A stretch of DNA of 6,961 nucleotides from an uncultured Eubacteriales bacterium (GTDB lineage: Bacteria; Bacillota; Clostridia; Oscillospirales; Oscillospiraceae). The stretch covers positions 1-6,961 of the forward strand of contig CABSAB010000071.1 of the NCBI GenBank assembly GCA_902475515.1, given 5' to 3'. Position 1 is the first letter of the stretch; the number at the start of each line of letters is the position of its first letter. The notes under the pieces are model-generated. The model had not been told where the DNA came from. It worked only from the letters and a program-made list of their open reading frames with translations, and did no database searches. Both the position numbers and the translations under genes were made by a program. Below, in pieces: positions 1 through 5,757 of the stretch.

Positions 1-2
1 TG

Positions 3-221
3 GAGGATGGCTGCGTGAATGTCAATGTGGGTTCGGCCAATCATCCCATGCTTCCGGAGCATTTGATTCAGTGGGTCTATGTCAAAACGGAGCGCGGCGG
101 ACAGCGTAAGGCATTCAAGCCCGGCGACGACCCCAATGTGACCTTCACGCTGGACGATGACAAGGCCATTGCCGTCTACGCATACTGCAACCTCCACGGC
201 CTGTGGATGACGGAGGTATAA
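3..221 (+). CDS. dfx: Desulfoferrodoxin / superoxide reductase, C-terminal part (5' end outside window)
   Basis: This is the 3' portion of a superoxide reductase, a cytoplasmic non-heme iron protein that reduces superoxide to hydrogen peroxide in anaerobes. The frame is open from the left edge, so the gene begins outside the window and the GTG at 15 is probably internal. The iron centre II ligand pattern is visible: a His at 42-44 in HPM, a second His six residues later at 60-62 in PEH, and near the C-terminus the CNLHG motif with Cys at 186-188 and His three residues on at 195-197. The spacing H-x5-H and C-x2-H matches the family, and the GGQRKAFKPGDDP stretch is also typical. The remaining His ligand and any N-terminal desulforedoxin-like iron centre I lie upstream, so a two-domain desulfoferrodoxin and a one-domain neelaredoxin cannot be told apart. 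It ends at TAA 219-221 and is followed directly by a terminator. No functional link to the downstream genes is evident. Confidence 0.92.
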   Translation, partial: EDGCVNVNVGSANHPMLPEHLIQWVYVKTERGGQRKAFKPGDDPNVTFTLDDDKAIAVYAYCNLHGLWMTEV

Positions 222-246
222 GCGGCGTTTGTCGCTGTAAAATCAC

Positions 247-285
247 AAAACCGCACCCCATTTGTTGGGCTGCGGTTTTGATTTT
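247..285 (+). terminator. Intrinsic terminator after the superoxide reductase gene
   Basis: A 9-bp stem (AAAACCGCA at 247-255 with TGCGGTTTT at 271-279) continues past a single C/C mismatch into a 4-bp inner stem (257-260 with 266-269) closed by a 5-nt loop. The 3' arm runs into a T-rich tract (TTTTGATTTT). It lies 25 nt after the stop codon at 221 and fits a rho-independent terminator for that transcript. Confidence 0.85.
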
Positions 286-363
286 GCCTGCGGACGGGAC
301 AGGAAAGTTGAAACCTGAAATTTATTTAAGGTTACCCGGGTTTTGTGCCCCCAAAAACATGAG

Positions 364-392
364 AAAAAGCTCCGAAAAATCGGGGCTTTTTT
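364..392 (+). terminator. Second intrinsic terminator
   Basis: A 12-bp hairpin pairs 364-375 (AAAAAGCTCCGA) with 380-391 (TCGGGGCTTTTT), including one T-G wobble, around an AAAA loop, followed by T and CC. The A-run, GC core and T-run form is a classic, possibly bidirectional, intrinsic terminator. It sits about 80 nt beyond the first one and insulates the downstream oxidoreductase unit from read-through. The roughly 80 nt between the two terminators holds no gene that I can support. Confidence 0.8.
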
Positions 393-441
393 CCTGCCCA
401 GTTCCGAAATTGAAAGCAATAGTTTGGGTTCTGATTCTGGC

Positions 442-471
442 TTGGCTGCTGCATCCATGGTAAAGTAAATA
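442..471 (+). promoter_or_regulatory. Candidate sigma-70/A promoter for the oxidoreductase operon
   Basis: TTGGCT at 442-447 and TAAATA at 466-471 are separated by 18 nt, just downstream of the terminator and about 35 nt before the chosen start codon. Both boxes are imperfect, and the surrounding AT-rich stretch up to 485 offers other -10 choices. This is position-supported but weak evidence. No clear operator repeat was seen. Confidence 0.3.
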
Positions 472-506
472 TAGGATATAAAATGCATTGGATAGGAGAT
501 GATTCC

Positions 507-2240
507 ATGAATCAAACACCCCAGTGGGCGGTCCCCATGGAGCCGGTATCGGAAGCACAGATCATAAAGACCTATAGTGCCGATGTAGTGATCCTAGGCG
601 CAGGACACGCCGGAACCGCCGCCGCACGGGCAGCCGCCGAGGCGGGGGCTAAGGTCCTGGTGGTGGAACAGCAGCAGGAGGCGCGGTTTCAGGTCTTTGG
701 TGCGCAGTATGGCTCTGTGAACTCGGAGTTTATGAAAAAACGCGGTGCGCCGGAGGTAGACCCCGTCCATATCATTGCCGACTGGCAGCGGCGGAGCCTG
801 AACCGGGCAAACCCGGCGCTGGTTCGCCAATTTGCCTACAATACCGGTTCCACCTTTGACTGGTTTGTGGACCCGCTGCCGGAAGAGATGAAGGACGTTT
901 TGACCTTTGAAAACCCCTGGCCCAAGCACTTTGAGGGGGAACTGGGCGGCTACGAGAACTATGTGGGCACAGCTATTTTCAAAAATTCCAAATTTGACAT
1001 GTCCAAGATGGGGCCGCCGCCCGGTGAGGATGGCAACGGCCCCGAGGGAGATGGGCCTCCAGCCGGAATGCCCATGGAAAATCCTCTGAGCCTGACGGAG
1101 GCGGTGGTATTTACCCATGCGCTGACAAAGAAGCTGGGTGGAGAATTTGTCTACGGCATCACCGGCGACTATCTGGAAAAGGATGAAAACGACCGGGTCG
1201 TGGCCCTGATTGGCCATAACTACAAGAAGGAATACTTTCGTTTCATTGGAAAAAACGGCATTATCCTGGCGGCCGGTGATTTCTCCGGCAACAAGGCCAT
1301 GGTCATGGACCTGCTGGGCGAATATGCCGCCTTAACAGAGAATGGAGAGAAGTTCCCCTATTCTCCTGCGGGACGCAAGGGAAAAGGTGTCCAAATGGGC
1401 CTCTGGGCCGGCGGAAAGATGGAGCCGGGCCCCCGGGGCGGCATGTGGTGCTGTGTGGGCGGAAACGGCGGCCCCATGGACGGAAGCGCCTTTTTGAAAC
1501 TGAATAAGCACGGCAAACGCTACACCAATGAGGGGATCATGGGCTATTGGGGCGCGGGGCTCCAGGGTGCCCGGCAGCCCAAGGGCGCCATTTACACTGT
1601 TTGGGATTCCAATTGGCGGGAGGAGCTGGAGTATCAGACACTGGATCATACCGCCGTCGATATGTCCGATCCCCGGGGACTTGACATGATCGAAATGCAG
1701 CTGCAAAAGGCCCGAAAGCTGGGCGTTGACGACAGCTACCGGCCCCATGGCGCGCCGGGGGCAAAGGATGATGTGCGCAACATGCTGGCCTGCGACGATA
1801 CCATCGAGGGGCTGGCTGATAAGCTGGGGCTTACAGGCGCCGACAAGGAGAACTTTGTTGCTTCCGTGGCACGGTATAACGAGCTGGCGCATAAAGGGCG
1901 AGATGAGGACTTCGCCAAGGACCCCCGTCAGCTCCATCCCATCGAGAAAGCGCCCTATTACGCCTTCTGCGAAAACGTCCGTGCAGTGGGCTTCTTGATG
2001 GTGACGGTCTGCGGTTTGGTGGTGGACGAGAATCAGCAGGTCATCGGAACGACGAGCCGATCCCCGGCCTTTACGCCACCGGAAATTGCTCCGGAGAGCG
2101 GTTCCCCATTATGTACACCACCCCTGTGGCGGGCGTATCCATCGGCATCGCATACACCCTGGGCCGCATTGTGGGTGATTATGTGGCAAAGCATCAATAA
2201 GCCCGGTGAAAACGGGTTCAAGAAAGGAATGTTACCATGA
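507..2240 (+). CDS. FAD-dependent oxidoreductase, fumarate reductase/3-ketosteroid dehydrogenase superfamily, with an apparent 3' frameshift
   Basis: This is a flavoprotein of the FAD_binding_2 family, whose members reduce or desaturate C=C bonds in substrates such as fumarate, urocanate or 3-ketosteroids. The start at 507 is chosen because AGGAG (494-498) lies 8 nt upstream; an in-frame ATG at 483 lies before that site. The dinucleotide-binding motif GAGHAG is at residues 31-36. Family hallmarks follow: GKRYTNE around Arg338-Glu342 and a YNEL...GRDEDF block from Tyr457. There is no signal peptide, heme motif or FMN-binding domain, so it is probably cytoplasmic and soluble. Residues 169-191 form an unusual Gly/Pro-rich insert. 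After Thr515 the family similarity jumps to another frame (see 2049-2200), so the literal last 62 residues are probably not native. A one-base correction gives 564 residues ending at 2200. The literal TGA (2238-2240) overlaps the next ATG. The substrate is unknown; it appears to lead an operon with three NTF2-like genes. Confidence 0.85.
   Translation: MNQTPQWAVPMEPVSEAQIIKTYSADVVILGAGHAGTAAARAAAEAGAKVLVVEQQQEARFQVFGAQYGSVNSEFMKKRGAPEVDPVHIIADWQRRSLNRANPALVRQFAYNTGSTFDWFVDPLPEEMKDVLTFENPWPKHFEGELGGYENYVGTAIFKNSKFDMSKMGPPPGEDGNGPEGDGPPAGMPMENPLSLTEAVVFTHALTKKLGGEFVYGITGDYLEKDENDRVVALIGHNYKKEYFRFIGKNGIILAAGDFSGNKAMVMDLLGEYAALTENGEKFPYSPAGRKGKGVQMGLWAGGKMEPGPRGGMWCCVGGNGGPMDGSAFLKLNKHGKRYTNEGIMGYWGAGLQGARQPKGAIYTVWDSNWREELEYQTLDHTAVDMSDPRGLDMIEMQLQKARKLGVDDSYRPHGAPGAKDDVRNMLACDDTIEGLADKLGLTGADKENFVASVARYNELAHKGRDEDFAKDPRQLHPIEKAPYYAFCENVRAVGFLMVTVCGLVVDENQQVIGTTSRSPAFTPPEIAPESGSPLCTPPLWRAYPSASHTPWAALWVIMWQSINKPGENGFKKGMLP
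2049..2200 (+). other. Frameshifted 3' end of the FAD oxidoreductase gene (native C-terminus in another frame)
   Basis: Reading from G2051 in the alternative frame gives DEPIPGLYATGNCSGERF and then about 30 more residues that include a GVSIGIAYTLGRIVG stretch, ending at TAA 2198-2200. This is the conserved C-terminal FAD-contacting block of the superfamily and continues smoothly from ...DENQQVIGT in the upstream frame. The literal frame over the same bases gives a Pro/Ser-rich tail without family character. A single missing base in GGAACGACGAG (around 2046-2056) explains this; restoring one G after 2051 gives T-D-E-P. No slippery heptamer is visible, so a recent mutation or a sequencing/assembly error is more likely than programmed frameshifting. 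Confidence 0.85.
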
Positions 2241-2980
2241 ACAAAGCGAAGCTTTCCGCGGAAGAACTGATTGGTATTTGGGAAGAACGCCGTGAGATCA
2301 AAAACCTCATGGGCCGCTATGCCGTCAGCTTTCTGCTGAAAAAGGAAAAGAGCATGTTTCAGGATTTCTGGAGCACCCGGGAGGACATCTCCATGGGTCT
2401 CAACGATGGTTGGTATGTGGGTAGGGAGGCCATCGCGGGCTGGTTTTCCGCCATTGACCGGGCCACGGTCCTGAAGGCAAAGCTCTTAAAGGAGGACCTG
2501 CCCGACAAGCTGGCAAACGAGGATGACGCCAAGCTCTACGGCATCGGCGACTTTGACGTGAAACCTCTGGGCACACCCGTCATTGAACTGGCGGATGACC
2601 TTAAGACTGCTAAAGGCGTCTGGTATTCCCAGGGCTCCAAGGCGGATGTGACGGAATCCGGCCCGGTGAGCTACTGGACCTTCGGCGTATTCGCCGTGGA
2701 TTTTGTAAACGAGAATGGTGCCTGGAAGATCTGGCATCTTCAGTACCTGGAGGATATCAAGTGCCTGTGCGGGCAAAGCTGGGCGGAGCCGGAAAAGCCC
2801 TTCCCAGAGGTCCCCGCCTATGCAGCGCTCAAGGACTGCAAACTGCCGGAGCCTACAGTCAAGGTGGCCCTGCGGGAATATTACACTCCCAGCCGTCCCT
2901 TGGCCAAGCTGCCGCCGCTGCCGGTGCCCTATTCCACCTTTGCTGAGACCTTCAGCTACGGCTATGAGAAGGAGGCTTAA
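2237..2980 (+). CDS. NTF2/SnoaL-like protein, copy 1 of 3
   Basis: A 247-residue protein with a nuclear transport factor 2/SnoaL-like core. This cone-shaped alpha+beta barrel is used by polyketide cyclases, ketosteroid isomerase, scytalone dehydratase and the bile acid dehydratase BaiE. The N-terminal helix (EELIGIWEERREIKNLMGRY, from about residue 9) is the usual opening helix of the fold. The strands ADDLKTAKGVWYS (from residue 119) and FAVDFVNENGAWKIWH (152-167) form the typical sheet end. The roughly 70-residue tail, ending near LPPLPVPYSTF, extends beyond the usual length of about 130-170 residues and is shared with its neighbours. An AGGA (2225-2228) lies 8 nt before the ATG. It follows the FAD gene after about 36 nt if that gene ends at 2200, or overlaps it by 4 nt in the literal frame. 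No signal peptide. The fold call is fairly secure; an enzymatic role (dehydratase or isomerase) or a binding role is inference. Confidence 0.85.
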   Translation: MNKAKLSAEELIGIWEERREIKNLMGRYAVSFLLKKEKSMFQDFWSTREDISMGLNDGWYVGREAIAGWFSAIDRATVLKAKLLKEDLPDKLANEDDAKLYGIGDFDVKPLGTPVIELADDLKTAKGVWYSQGSKADVTESGPVSYWTFGVFAVDFVNENGAWKIWHLQYLEDIKCLCGQSWAEPEKPFPEVPAYAALKDCKLPEPTVKVALREYYTPSRPLAKLPPLPVPYSTFAETFSYGYEKEA

Positions 2981-2983
2981 ACG

Positions 2984-3739
2984 ATGAACACGAAAGTATT
3001 TTCCGATGATGAGCAGGCCCGCCGTGTCTGGGACATGGAGGAGGTCAAGGACCTGATGGCCCGCCGTGCCTACTATTACATGCAGGATATGCGCCGGGAG
3101 GAAATCGAGGACCTTTGGGTGCAGAAGCCCGAGAACAAGGAAACCGCGGTATTCGGCTCCAACTGGGGCTTCTATCTGGGCCTTGACAACATCTCCGCCT
3201 GGTATGTGGGGGAGCATGGAAATCTTCGGCAGAAGCAGCTGGACGCAATCGTAAAGCATGATCCCAGTGTAAAAAATGCGCCGGAAAACCTGGGCTATGG
3301 CTCCATGGTGGCGGCGCCGCTTTCCACTGCCCTGGTGGAGATCGCCGGAGACGGCAAGACCGCCCAGGGGCTTTGGTATTCCATCGGCCAGCGGACCGAC
3401 CCGAATGGGGACGGCACGGCCAGCGCCCACTGGGTCTGCGGTAAGATCGGTGCCGACTTCATGAAAGAGGACGGCGTGTGGAAGATCTGGCGGGTGGTGG
3501 AGGCCCCCGACATCATCGTCACGCCTGGCGATGCCGTAGCGAATCAGCCGGTATTCTGGGAGAAGGGGACGAACCTGATGGAAAATCTGTTCGGGACCCC
3601 CACAAAGCCCATGACCGCCCACGATCCCACCTATAACTGGAGCGACGATTTTCCCCACGCCCCCAAAGCCTACTATACCTACGACCCGAAAAACGGCTGC
3701 TGCCCCGAGGGCGTACTGAATGATTGGAGGCCCTACTAA
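2984..3739 (+). CDS. NTF2/SnoaL-like protein, copy 2 of 3
   Basis: A 251-residue paralogue of the preceding gene. The shared landmarks are the helix RRVWDMEEVKDLMARRAYYY near the N-terminus, AGDGKTAQGLWYSIG (Trp131-Tyr132-Ser133), and GADFMKEDGVWKIW ending at Trp169, followed by a proline- and tyrosine-rich tail. At DNA level TGGAAGATCTGG is identical at 2723-2734 and 3479-3490, in keeping with descent from a tandem duplication. AAGGAGG (2969-2975) inside the last codons of copy 1 lies 8 nt before this ATG, and only 3 nt separate the genes, so translation is probably coupled. A conserved Trp/His/Tyr-rich pocket is expected from the family, but I cannot assign catalytic residues. The C-terminal tail is shorter in prolines than in the other copies and contains a Cys-Cys pair (GCCPEG). 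The substrate is unknown. Confidence 0.85.
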   Translation: MNTKVFSDDEQARRVWDMEEVKDLMARRAYYYMQDMRREEIEDLWVQKPENKETAVFGSNWGFYLGLDNISAWYVGEHGNLRQKQLDAIVKHDPSVKNAPENLGYGSMVAAPLSTALVEIAGDGKTAQGLWYSIGQRTDPNGDGTASAHWVCGKIGADFMKEDGVWKIWRVVEAPDIIVTPGDAVANQPVFWEKGTNLMENLFGTPTKPMTAHDPTYNWSDDFPHAPKAYYTYDPKNGCCPEGVLNDWRPY

Positions 3740-4488
3740 TGAAAACACATCTTTCTCTGAGCCAGCGCATCCACAATGCGGTAGGCTCCCAGCAGGCGGA
3801 GAATATCCACGCCCGCCACAGCTATCTCCACGGAAAATCCTTTGCAAAAGAGGAATGGGGGCAGATTTGGTCCCGCCGGGACGAGTGCTCCTGGGCCCAC
3901 GCCTTTGGCCGCTGGAGAGGTTTTGCAAACGTTTGGTACGGCAGTGTTACCTGCTATGATGCGGCCTGTTTCCAGCGGTTCACCCAGATCTATGAAATTT
4001 ATCCCCAGGTGGGCGGCATGGATCCCCGGCCCCTTTCCGAGGTGTCCTGTCACACGTTGGTGACGGACATCATTGAGGTGGCCGACGATGGACAGACAGC
4101 CCGGGCCTATTTCCTGACCCCGGGACTCATCTATTCCACCCTCAACGGCAACGAGAAGAAGCGCTGCGCCTACCTCTGGGAGCGCTACGGCGCGGACTTT
4201 GTCTTTGAGGACGGGGAGTGGAAGTTCCTCCACGAACAGGTCTGCCCGGATATCTTCGGCAATTTGGATGATGTGAACTGGGCCCACAGCAAGTATGAAA
4301 TGCTGAAAAACCCGCCGCCCCCGCCTCCGGAGGGCGCTATGCCGCCCCGGAAGGACCAGCGGCTCCAGGACCCCGGCCCGCTGCACTGCGACTGGACGCC
4401 CATCCAGCCGGTGCAGGATACCGTGCCCTGGCCGGTGCCTTATGTGACCATGGATAACGACAACACCTATACAAAGACGAAAGCCTAA
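3739..4488 (+). CDS. NTF2/SnoaL-like protein, copy 3 of 3 (most diverged)
   Basis: A 249-residue third paralogue. It keeps ADDGQTARAYFLTPG (from residue 115) and the GADFVFEDGEWKF block with Trp161, followed by CPDIFGN where copy 2 has APDI. The tail PWPVPYVTM echoes PPLPVPYSTF of copy 1. The N-terminal half is more diverged and rich in Trp, His and Cys. A run of six prolines (192-197) followed by EGAMPPRK links the core and the tail and would be expected to need elongation factor P for smooth translation. The start at 3739 is chosen over an in-frame TTG at 3724 because GGAGG (3726-3730) lies 8 nt upstream. The ATG overlaps the TAA of copy 2 by one base (TAATG), a typical coupling arrangement. 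It appears to be the last gene of the unit; only a weak hairpin with TTTT follows near 4487-4503. Function inferred only at fold level. Confidence 0.83.
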   Translation: MKTHLSLSQRIHNAVGSQQAENIHARHSYLHGKSFAKEEWGQIWSRRDECSWAHAFGRWRGFANVWYGSVTCYDAACFQRFTQIYEIYPQVGGMDPRPLSEVSCHTLVTDIIEVADDGQTARAYFLTPGLIYSTLNGNEKKRCAYLWERYGADFVFEDGEWKFLHEQVCPDIFGNLDDVNWAHSKYEMLKNPPPPPPEGAMPPRKDQRLQDPGPLHCDWTPIQPVQDTVPWPVPYVTMDNDNTYTKTKA

Positions 4489-4518
4489 CGGAAAGCTGGC
4501 GTTTTGGGTGTTTCTTAG

Positions 4519-4548
4519 ATGCCAGGAAGTAAGGTTTACTGGTATAAT
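4519..4548 (+). promoter_or_regulatory. Extended -10 promoter upstream of the esterase gene
   Basis: A perfect TATAAT at 4543-4548 is preceded by TGG (4540-4542), giving an extended -10 element. ATGCCA at 4519-4524 is an acceptable -35 (four of six matches to TTGACA) at an 18-nt spacing. Transcription would begin near 4555, leaving a leader of roughly 210 nt before the ATG at 4765. Confidence 0.6.
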
Positions 4549-4554
4549 AAAATC

Positions 4555-4764
4555 ATAGCAGATTGCTTTTCCTCAGGGCCAGACAACTGAGGCGAAAGCA
4601 GGTGTTATGATCTCCTTTATTTCCACGGGCTGCTGGGGTGCAGCTCGTGGAACTTGGTAAGGCTTTGCTGAATGCAGGCATGCATGGAGCGATTTGATGT
4701 AAGTTTTCCAGGAGGGCGCAGTCCCAACAACTGCGCCTTCCTGTCTATGTAAGGGAGTGTAAAT
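4555..4764 (+). other. Long structured 5' leader with three hairpins
   Basis: Three strong hairpins lie between the promoter and the esterase start. Hairpin 1 pairs 4565-4576 with 4587-4599 (one bulged base, 10-nt loop). Hairpin 2 pairs 4623-4633 with 4640-4650 (11 bp, one G-T wobble, 6-nt loop). Hairpin 3 pairs 4709-4721 with 4731-4743 (13 bp, one G-T wobble, 9-nt loop) and ends 8 nt before the ribosome binding site. Hairpin 3 has no U-tract, so it is not an ordinary terminator. CTCCT at 4612-4616 could alternatively pair with AGGAG at 4710-4714, so a switch is conceivable. I recognise no known riboswitch or T-box consensus. The structures are seen directly; a regulatory role is inference. 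Confidence 0.45.
4607..4660 (+). CDS. Possible 17-codon leader peptide ORF (uncertain)
   Basis: ATG at 4607 opens a 17-codon ORF, MISFISTGCWGAARGTW, closed by TAA at 4658-4660. A weak AGG (4600-4602) lies only 4 nt upstream. The ORF has Trp at codon 10 and again immediately before the stop, and hairpin 2 of the leader falls inside it. Leader peptides of this size can control downstream genes by ribosome stalling, but the ribosome site is poor and an ORF this short can occur by chance. Confidence 0.2.
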   Translation: MISFISTGCWGAARGTW

Positions 4765-5700
4765 ATGCAGTTTGAAACCATAAAAGTGTGGAAAGACCGG
4801 GAGGATGTGACGCTGACTGCGTATATTCTGGATAATTGCTTTGATACAGACCCGGAGCGGAAACGTCCGGCAGTTCTGATCTGCCCTGGAGGCGGCTACC
4901 AGTATTGCTCGGACCGGGAAGCGGAGCCTGTGGCGATGAAGTTTGCCGCTATGGGATATCATACCATGATCCTGCGGTATTCTGTGCGGCAGACTGCCCC
5001 GAAGCCTGAGCTGGTGCGTTATCCGAAGTCTTTGACGGACCTTGCAAGAGCGTTGGCAGTCGTTCGGGAGCATAGCCATGCATGGCGGGTGGATGAGAAC
5101 AAAATCGCAATTTGCGGATTTTCTGCCGGCGGGCATTTATGCGGAGAACTGGCGGCCCATTGGCATGAGCCGTGGCTGGCTGATGAACTTGGCCTGCCGA
5201 ATGGGCAGTTCCGACCCAATGCGGCGATTTTGGTCTACGCGCTGCTGGATGCAGTTGCAGAGGAAGCCTATATGCAGGCGGAACAGTTTTTTGGTGCAAG
5301 CGATGTCAATGGAACGCTGCTGGGAAAGGAAAGTCCGACCTTGGAGGAGCAGCAGAAGGTCAGCCCAGCTTATCATGTGACGCCGGACTGTCCGCCGTGT
5401 TTTCTGGTTCATGCCGCCAATGATTTCCTGGTGCCGGTAGAAAACACATTAAATATGGCGGCGGCACTGACCAGGGCCCAGGTCCCATATGAGGTGCATA
5501 TTTTTGAGACCGGCAGTCATGGCTTTTCGGTGGCAGACGAGACGAGTTCCACCATGGACTTTGAAATGCACCCGGAGACCGCCGGCTGGGTAAAACTTGC
5601 GGCAAAGTGGCTCAGGCAGCATCTGCCGCTCACCACCCTGCAGGGGGAGGACAATATTCCCGTACGGGGAAAACTGCCGCCATTTCCGCCGGAGCTGTAA
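4765..5700 (+). CDS. Alpha/beta hydrolase, acetyl-esterase/carboxylesterase type
   Basis: A 311-residue serine hydrolase of the alpha/beta fold, close to the small acetyl-xylan/short-chain esterase group of Clostridia. The oxyanion-hole motif PGGGY is at residues 41-45, where related esterases have HGGG. The nucleophile elbow GFSAGG is at 118-123 with Ser120. The acid is probably Asp220 in AANDFLVP, and the base is His252 in GSHGFS. All three catalytic positions are present with normal spacing, so it should be active. There is no signal peptide or membrane segment, so it probably acts in the cytoplasm on a small ester taken up or made inside the cell. GGGAG (4753-4757) lies 7 nt before the ATG. 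It has its own promoter and long leader and ends at a terminator, so it is a monocistronic unit. An acetyl ester or acylated glycoside is a reasonable substrate guess; the link to the neighbouring flavoenzymes is positional only. Confidence 0.9.
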   Translation: MQFETIKVWKDREDVTLTAYILDNCFDTDPERKRPAVLICPGGGYQYCSDREAEPVAMKFAAMGYHTMILRYSVRQTAPKPELVRYPKSLTDLARALAVVREHSHAWRVDENKIAICGFSAGGHLCGELAAHWHEPWLADELGLPNGQFRPNAAILVYALLDAVAEEAYMQAEQFFGASDVNGTLLGKESPTLEEQQKVSPAYHVTPDCPPCFLVHAANDFLVPVENTLNMAAALTRAQVPYEVHIFETGSHGFSVADETSSTMDFEMHPETAGWVKLAAKWLRQHLPLTTLQGEDNIPVRGKLPPFPPEL

Positions 5701-5710
5701 GGGGATTGCG

Positions 5711-5750
5711 AAAAGCTGGTATACGGCATTTCGCCGTATACCAGCTTTGT
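5711..5750. terminator. Bidirectional terminator between convergent genes
   Basis: A perfect 16-bp inverted repeat pairs 5712-5727 (AAAGCTGGTATACGGC) with 5733-5748 around the 5-nt loop ATTTC. It lies 11 nt after the esterase stop and 9 nt from the stop codon of the convergent oxidoreductase. The T-run is short on the + side (TTTGT) and slightly longer on the - side (TTTTCG), so termination may be stronger for the - strand transcript. Confidence 0.8.
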
Positions 5751-5757
5751 AGAAGAA

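Noticed and set aside
203..463. 86-codon + strand frame across the two terminators
   Set aside because: It overlaps the end of the superoxide reductase gene, runs through both terminator hairpins, and lacks a ribosome binding site and any protein family resemblance.
483..506. Upstream ATG at 483 as the start of the FAD oxidoreductase
   Set aside because: The AGGAG at 494-498 lies after this ATG and 8 nt before the ATG at 507, so 507 is the better start.
2040..2060. Programmed -1 ribosomal frameshift at the C-terminus of the FAD gene
   Set aside because: There is no X-XXY-YYZ slippery heptamer or homopolymer at the switch point and no convincing stimulatory structure. A missing base explains the data more simply.
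2486..3928. 480-codon open frame on the - strand across the three NTF2-like genes
   Set aside because: It runs antisense across two gene junctions, has no family character, and the + strand genes have recognisable paralogous motifs and ribosome binding sites. Long antisense frames are common opposite GC-rich coding DNA.
4709..4743. Hairpin 3 of the esterase leader as an intrinsic terminator or T-box element
   Set aside because: The stem is strong, but it is followed by TCTATGTAAG rather than a U-tract, and no T-box sequence or specifier-loop layout is recognisable.
4573..5136. 187-codon - strand frame overlapping the esterase leader and its 5' part
   Set aside because: It is antisense to a well-supported alpha/beta hydrolase and has no domain-like features or ribosome binding site.
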